The position numbers and the translations under genes are program-made. From an uncultured Solirubrobacterales bacterium (GTDB lineage: Bacteria > Actinomycetota > Thermoleophilia > Solirubrobacterales > Solirubrobacteraceae): a stretch of DNA of 8,980 bases. The stretch is taken from positions 1 through 8,980 of the forward strand of contig CALJKH010000181.1 of assembly GCA_937973575.1 (NCBI GenBank), in the 5' to 3' direction. Of the stretch, positions 5,224-8,980 are shown piece by piece. The notes below the pieces were generated by a model. That model ran no database searches and was not told the DNA's origin. It worked only from the letters and a program-made list of their open reading frames with translations. Position 1 is the first letter of the stretch; every line of letters begins with the position of its first letter.

Positions 5224-6303
5224 ATGAGTGAGATTCAGTCAGGGCTAGAAGGCGTCGTCGCATTTGCGACTGAGATCGCCGAACCTGACAAAGAGGGTGG
5301 CGCACTTCGTTATCGCGGCGTCGACATTGAGGATCTCGTTGGCTCAGTTCCCTTTGAAAAGGTCTGGGGACTCCTTGTGGATGGCAGCTTTGAGCCTGGC
5401 CTCATGCCAGCCGAGCCGCACCCACTTCTTGTTCGCTCTGGTGACCCACGCGTAGACGTTCAGTCCGCTCTTGCGATGCTCGCACCGGAGTGGGGCATGG
5501 GCCAGATCTTGGACATCAGTGACGAGCAGGCTCGTGACGACCTTGCCCGGGCTTCGGTCATGGCGCTCTCCTTTGTTGCCCAGTCAGCACGCGGCCTTGG
5601 CCATGCCTGGGTACCTCAGGCTCAGATCGATGCTGGCAAGACAATTGCCGAGCGCTTCCTCCTCCGCTGGCGTGGCGAGGTAAACGCTGACCACGCCAAG
5701 GCCATTGACGCCTACTGGGTCTCAGCTGCCGAGCACGGCATGAACGCTTCAACCTTTACCGCTCGCATCATCGCCTCAACTGGTGCTGATTGCGCAGCAG
5801 CCCTTTCGGGTGCTGTCGGCGCTCTGTCCGGTCCACTTCACGGCGGTGCGCCATCACGCGTACTGACCATGCTCGACGGTGTTGCTGAAATGGGCGACGC
5901 TGACAAGTGGGTCAAGCAGGCCCTCGACAGCGGCGAGCGCCTGATGGGCTTCGGCCACCGCGTCTACCGCGCTGAGGACCCGCGCGCACGCGTCCTTCGC
6001 AGGACCGCCAAGGAGCTGAACGCACCTAGGTTTGAAGTTGCCGAGGCGCTTGAGACAGCAGCCCTTGCTGAGCTCAAGGCCCGCAAGCCCGACCGCGTGC
6101 TTGCCACCAACGTTGAGTTCTGGTCGGCAGTAGTCCTTGACTTCGCAGAGATCCCAGCAGACATGTTCACCAGCATGTTCACCTGTGCCCGCGTGGCCGG
6201 TTGGTCAGCCCACATCCTTGAGCAGAAGCGCGAGGCCAAGCTGATCCGCCCGAGCGCGAAGTACGTCGGCCCGGCCCCACGGCCGGTCGCTGACGTTGGC
6301 TAG
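5224..6303 (+). CDS. Citrate synthase (actinobacterial citrate synthase 2 type)
   Basis: A 359-residue enzyme that condenses acetyl-CoA with oxaloacetate to citrate; cytoplasmic and dimeric in this short, non-allosteric class. The N-terminus SGLEGVVAFATEIAEPDKEGG and LRYRGVDIEDLVG are diagnostic of the family. Active-site landmarks are His171 (EHGMNAST), catalytic His206 (GPLHGGAPSRVL), catalytic His245 (GFGHRVYRAEDPRA) and Arg323 in CARVAGWSAHILEQKR. The residue that is normally the catalytic Asp (NVDF) is Glu298 (TNVEFWSAVVLDF). I recall the same change in mycobacterial CitA-like proteins, so it is probably a family trait and not a loss of function, though it leaves open whether the enzyme is a true citrate or a 2-methylcitrate synthase. 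The ATG at 5224 has a weak ribosome binding site (AAGAAG). It is divergent from the amidase and convergent with the acyltransferase, with 11 bases between the stops. Confidence 0.93.
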   Translation: MSEIQSGLEGVVAFATEIAEPDKEGGALRYRGVDIEDLVGSVPFEKVWGLLVDGSFEPGLMPAEPHPLLVRSGDPRVDVQSALAMLAPEWGMGQILDISDEQARDDLARASVMALSFVAQSARGLGHAWVPQAQIDAGKTIAERFLLRWRGEVNADHAKAIDAYWVSAAEHGMNASTFTARIIASTGADCAAALSGAVGALSGPLHGGAPSRVLTMLDGVAEMGDADKWVKQALDSGERLMGFGHRVYRAEDPRARVLRRTAKELNAPRFEVAEALETAALAELKARKPDRVLATNVEFWSAVVLDFAEIPADMFTSMFTCARVAGWSAHILEQKREAKLIRPSAKYVGPAPRPVADVG

Positions 6304-6312
6304 TTAGCCAGC
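6295..6312. terminator. Small hairpin between convergent genes
   Basis: GTTGGCT (6295-6301) pairs with AGCCAGC (6306-6312), seven pairs including one T-G, around an AGTT loop. It straddles the citrate synthase stop and the 11-base gap before the acyltransferase stop. Neither strand shows a following T-run, so at best it is a weak or Rho-assisted bidirectional end. Confidence 0.3.
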
Positions 6313-6314
6313 TG

Positions 6315-8591
6315 CTACTTAGCCGGCTTAGCCCCGACAGCGTGCTCGATTGCGTCGCGCATGAAGCCGCGGACCATCCAGAGTGTGTCGCGTGTGAGGT
6401 GGAAGCCGTCGAATTGAACTGGCTTTTCGTTCACAAAGGCTGGGCAGATGCGTTGGAAGCAGAAGATCGCCGCACCTGACATCCACGAAGCCCCAGCAGC
6501 CCTTGCTGCTGAAGCGTAAGTCGGCTCTTCATCAAGGATTTGCGGGTACGTGGGGCCGTTGCACTTCCTCACATTTGTCCCAGTGTCGAGGCATTGTTCA
6601 AATGGGGCATGTGGTGGAACTGGGCTGATGAACAACACCTTCGGCGAGTAGCTCTTCATGTGTTCCAAGAATTGTTGAGCAGCTGGACCAGCCTCATGAG
6701 GGGTTGCGACGATGATCAGGCCTGGTTTGAGTCGAGCAAGGTCATTGTCAACCTGAGTCACATGGTTTCCGCAGTCGTCGTTGTAAGCGTTTCGGCTGTG
6801 GTCAGTTGCAGGAGCGGTTGGGTCACAAGAGACCATCGTGAACGGGATCACCTGGGTGCCGGTCGGCAGGACTGAGCCGATCACCTCCCGCCACTGCGCA
6901 GCAACAGAGTTACCAACGAGGGCAACATTTTTCGACAGCCCATTCGGCCATGCCATGTCAGCGCCTCCGGCGCCTTGAACACCGCAGTTCATCGCTGCCG
7001 CGTAGGACCTAACAGTGAAGCAGGATGCGTCAGGACTAAGCGAGCGACCAAGACTGGCCTCTTGGATGGCCGCCTTCGAAACGCTAGCTATTCCTGCTGC
7101 CTTTCTCACTGCCGCCAGCCACCTCTTTTGGCCAAGGTCTCCTGTTGCGTCTGTAGCTGCGCCAGGGGCCAGATCCTTGCCATCGTAGGCCGCCCACCGA
7201 ACTACCTGTGAAGAAACAGCTTGGTCAATCTGCGTCGAGTTAACACTAGGCCTTGCCCACAGAGCGATCAGGATCACGACCACAATGGTGCCAAGCATCA
7301 TCACGCCAGCCTTGCGAGCGAGCGGGTTGCTCCAAGTCCACTTCTGGCCTTTCTTGCTGAGGTTCTCGCGCAGCTTGTTCAAGTGTTGGAACGGTTGCTC
7401 AATAAAGCGCCAGCTGGCCCAGGCCACTGCGATCGAAAGAGCAAAGAGAAGCGCACCTCGCGGGAAGCCGCCAAAGTCTGATTTAGGAACAAGTGCTGCT
7501 GCGAAGACAATGAGCGGCCAGTGCCATAGGTACAGCGAGTAGCTGATCTTCCCAACCCATCGCACTGGGCCAGCACTCAGTGCCTTGGCTACCGGAGTCG
7601 TTATGGCTGTGTTGATGCCGGCAAGCAACAGCAGGATGGTGCCGGTGGTCGGAAGCAGCGCGATTATGCCCGGGTAGCCCATGCTGTGGTTGATCACCAC
7701 GAGGCCCATGGCGATCATGCCGGCGCCAGCCCATGCGGAGAGGTGGGAGCCCTTCGGACTGAGCCCCTTCCTTAGGAACGGAACCGCTGCCAATGCAGCA
7801 CCAAACAGAAGGTCCCACGCTCGAGTGAACGGTGAGAAGTAGGAGGCCGCCGGGTTGGAGACTGTGAAGGCGTATGACCACCAGAGGGAAATAAGACCGA
7901 GTGCGACCGTCACCGTCAGCAGTCGGCGTTGCCAGTCCTTCGCCAGCAGCTTTGGAGCCACCCAACGATTGAAGCCAGCTGAGGCAATGAAGATTGCCGG
8001 CCAGACGATGTAGAACTGCTCCTCCACTGCCAGTGACCAGAACTGCTGAAACGGCGACTTATCTAGGCCAGGCGCAAAGTAGTCGGTGGAGAGGGACATC
8101 AGATGGAAGTTCTCCGCCCAGAAGGTTGACCAGAACGCATCAACCTGAGCCTCCGCGAAGCGGATCTGGTTGAACAGCAGCTTCGAAAGCAGCAGCGTTA
8201 CTGCAACCGTGGTTAGCGCGGCGGGCATCAAACGGCGACTACGCCTTGCGTAGAACGCGCCAAAGTTGATCGCCCCCTTGGCTCCCTGCGCTGGGTTGCG
8301 AGCACGCTGGTACTCAGCCATCAAGAGCGAAGTGATCAGGTACCCCGACAGCGGGAAGAAAATGTCCATTCCGGCGATCCCGCCGGGGATTGGGAAATCA
8401 AGGTGGTAGAGGACACCAATGACGATCGCGACTCCGCGCAGTCCCTCAATGTCGGGCCGGAACGCCAGCTTTACGGGAGGGCGGCGCTTCTTTCGCTCAC
8501 GGCGATTCCTGACACGAAGTTCGCGCGAGGTTGGCTCGCGGGGAGCGTCTGTCGGTAGGGGCAATTCTTCAGTGGGGGTGCGGTAACCCAT
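6315..8591 (-). CDS. OafA-type membrane O-acyltransferase with C-terminal SGNH-like domain
   Basis: A 758-residue integral membrane protein. Residues 1-44 are a cytoplasmic tail with a strongly basic patch (RNRRERKKRRPP). Residues 45-400 are the acyltransferase-3 domain with about ten membrane helices: FRPDIEGLRG leading to His63 (proposed catalytic Arg/His pair), MDIFFPLSGYLITSLL (75-90), FWSLAVEEQFYIVWP (184-198), and ISYSLYLWHWPLIV (349-362). One more helix (428-446) leads to an extracytoplasmic domain (447-758) of the SGNH type. Such fused proteins move acetyl or other acyl groups from cytoplasm to cell-surface sugars, peptidoglycan or lipids. In the SGNH domain, block I reads VALVGNSVAAQ, so the usual GDSH is GNSV; Ser562 is kept and Asp728/His731 (FDGFHLT) complete a possible triad. 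All eight cysteines (524, 536, 589, 607, 667, 677, 711, 716) are in this outer domain and may form disulfides. The start at 8591 has a modest GGTGA ribosome binding site. It is 57 bases downstream of the next membrane protein gene, probably in one operon. Confidence 0.93.
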   Translation of the reverse strand: MGYRTPTEELPLPTDAPREPTSRELRVRNRRERKKRRPPVKLAFRPDIEGLRGVAIVIGVLYHLDFPIPGGIAGMDIFFPLSGYLITSLLMAEYQRARNPAQGAKGAINFGAFYARRSRRLMPAALTTVAVTLLLSKLLFNQIRFAEAQVDAFWSTFWAENFHLMSLSTDYFAPGLDKSPFQQFWSLAVEEQFYIVWPAIFIASAGFNRWVAPKLLAKDWQRRLLTVTVALGLISLWWSYAFTVSNPAASYFSPFTRAWDLLFGAALAAVPFLRKGLSPKGSHLSAWAGAGMIAMGLVVINHSMGYPGIIALLPTTGTILLLLAGINTAITTPVAKALSAGPVRWVGKISYSLYLWHWPLIVFAAALVPKSDFGGFPRGALLFALSIAVAWASWRFIEQPFQHLNKLRENLSKKGQKWTWSNPLARKAGVMMLGTIVVVILIALWARPSVNSTQIDQAVSSQVVRWAAYDGKDLAPGAATDATGDLGQKRWLAAVRKAAGIASVSKAAIQEASLGRSLSPDASCFTVRSYAAAMNCGVQGAGGADMAWPNGLSKNVALVGNSVAAQWREVIGSVLPTGTQVIPFTMVSCDPTAPATDHSRNAYNDDCGNHVTQVDNDLARLKPGLIIVATPHEAGPAAQQFLEHMKSYSPKVLFISPVPPHAPFEQCLDTGTNVRKCNGPTYPQILDEEPTYASAARAAGASWMSGAAIFCFQRICPAFVNEKPVQFDGFHLTRDTLWMVRGFMRDAIEHAVGAKPAK

Positions 8592-8648
8592 CTGCCGTCA
8601 CCAAGATAGAGGTTTGGTGCAGCAGGTGAGTAGGCAGGCTGAGGCGGT

Positions 8649-8980
8649 TCAGACAGCCCAGATAGCCAAAGCTGGCAGACCGACGCTGAGCGTCGTGAAC
8701 GAGAAGACGGTAATGCCCTTGTAGACGGCTTTCTCAGCCACCTTCGGGCCCCATGCGAGGGGGACAAAAAGGAGTGGGTTGACGATCGCCCCAAAGGCGA
8801 CCAATGCCTTAATCCAGTCGGGTGCGCCGCCGGCGACAGCGCCTACCGCGATCAGGATCAGGCTCATCATGATCAGGTCAATGTGGGCCTGAAGGAAGCG
8901 GTGGGGGACCGGAACGCCACGGCTGCGAAACCAGTTGGGGTTCTGAGTCGCAAAGAGAATAAGCCAGCCTGAGAGTCCAG
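8649..8980 (-). CDS. Unrecognised integral membrane protein, C-terminal part
   Basis: An open frame enters from the window edge; 109 codons and a TGA stop are visible and the 5' end is missing. The ATG at 8870 is internal and should not be taken as the start, since the frame stays open and protein-like upstream of it. I see the end of one membrane segment (LSGWLILFA), a polar linker (TQNPNWFRSRGVPVPHRFLQAHID), then three hydrophobic helices: about 34-50, 57-77 and 86-108. The His-containing linker followed by LIMMSLILIAVGAV faintly recalls small four-helix membrane proteins of the hydroxylaminobenzene-mutase type, but I would not assign it. It ends 57 bases before the acyltransferase start on the same strand, with no terminator between them, so co-transcription is likely. 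Confidence 0.7.
   Translation of the reverse strand, partial: GLSGWLILFATQNPNWFRSRGVPVPHRFLQAHIDLIMMSLILIAVGAVAGGAPDWIKALVAFGAIVNPLLFVPLAWGPKVAEKAVYKGITVFSFTTLSVGLPALAIWAV

Noticed and set aside
7483..7965. 160-residue minus-strand open frame inside the acyltransferase gene
   Set aside because: It is an alternate frame on the same strand with no motif; the acyltransferase frame is continuous and conserved through this stretch.
8471..8794. 107-residue minus-strand open frame spanning the gap between the two membrane protein genes
   Set aside because: It overlaps both better-supported frames, is Ser/Arg/Pro-rich, and looks like a shadow.

Overview
The window looks like a piece of a G+C-rich actinobacterial (Actinomycetota) chromosome, probably from a metagenome or short-read assembly. 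The first 26 bases are the 3' end of the Illumina TruSeq read-1 adapter and not biology, so base 27 is the first genomic base and a contig end. The actinobacterial assignment rests on a Zincin_2/DUF2342-type metalloprotease, a citrate synthase of the actinobacterial 'citrate synthase 2' type, an Mrp ATPase without the usual CxxC motif, a 7Fe FdxA-like ferredoxin, and a CGAAC-N4-GTTCG box of the Gram-positive LexA type. A finer placement, for example Thermoleophilia-like, is only a guess.

Layout. Bases 27-1282 (+): the tail of an inositol-monophosphatase-family protein, joined by an ATGA overlap to a zinc metalloprotease gene. Bases 1283-1389: a short regulatory region with a LexA-like palindrome, a possible -10 box and a strong ribosome binding site. 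Bases 1390-1992 (+): a small, very basic protein with a histone-H1-like Lys/Ala N-terminus and a long helical region of 11-residue repeats. Bases 1993-2165: a structured intergenic region with three hairpins, the last resembling a terminator. Bases 2166-3311 (+): the Mrp/ApbC iron-sulfur carrier ATPase. A strong hairpin terminator separates it from the converging ferredoxin gene (3369-3632, -). An amidase-signature hydrolase (3723-5156, -) lies upstream of the ferredoxin and is divergent from citrate synthase (5224-6303, +). Citrate synthase converges on a long OafA-type acyltransferase with an SGNH-like domain (6315-8591, -), which is preceded on the same strand by the end of an unrecognised membrane protein (8649-8980, -).

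Most of this is housekeeping: Fe-S protein assembly (mrp), low-potential electron transfer (ferredoxin), entry to the TCA cycle (citrate synthase) and cell-envelope acylation (acyltransferase). I see no mobile element, CRISPR array, phage gene, tRNA, rRNA or defence island. The part most worth following up is 1300-2165, where a hendecad-repeat basic protein sits behind a LexA-like operator and is followed by a structured intergenic region. Coding density is high and no gene-free stretch exceeds 300 bases.
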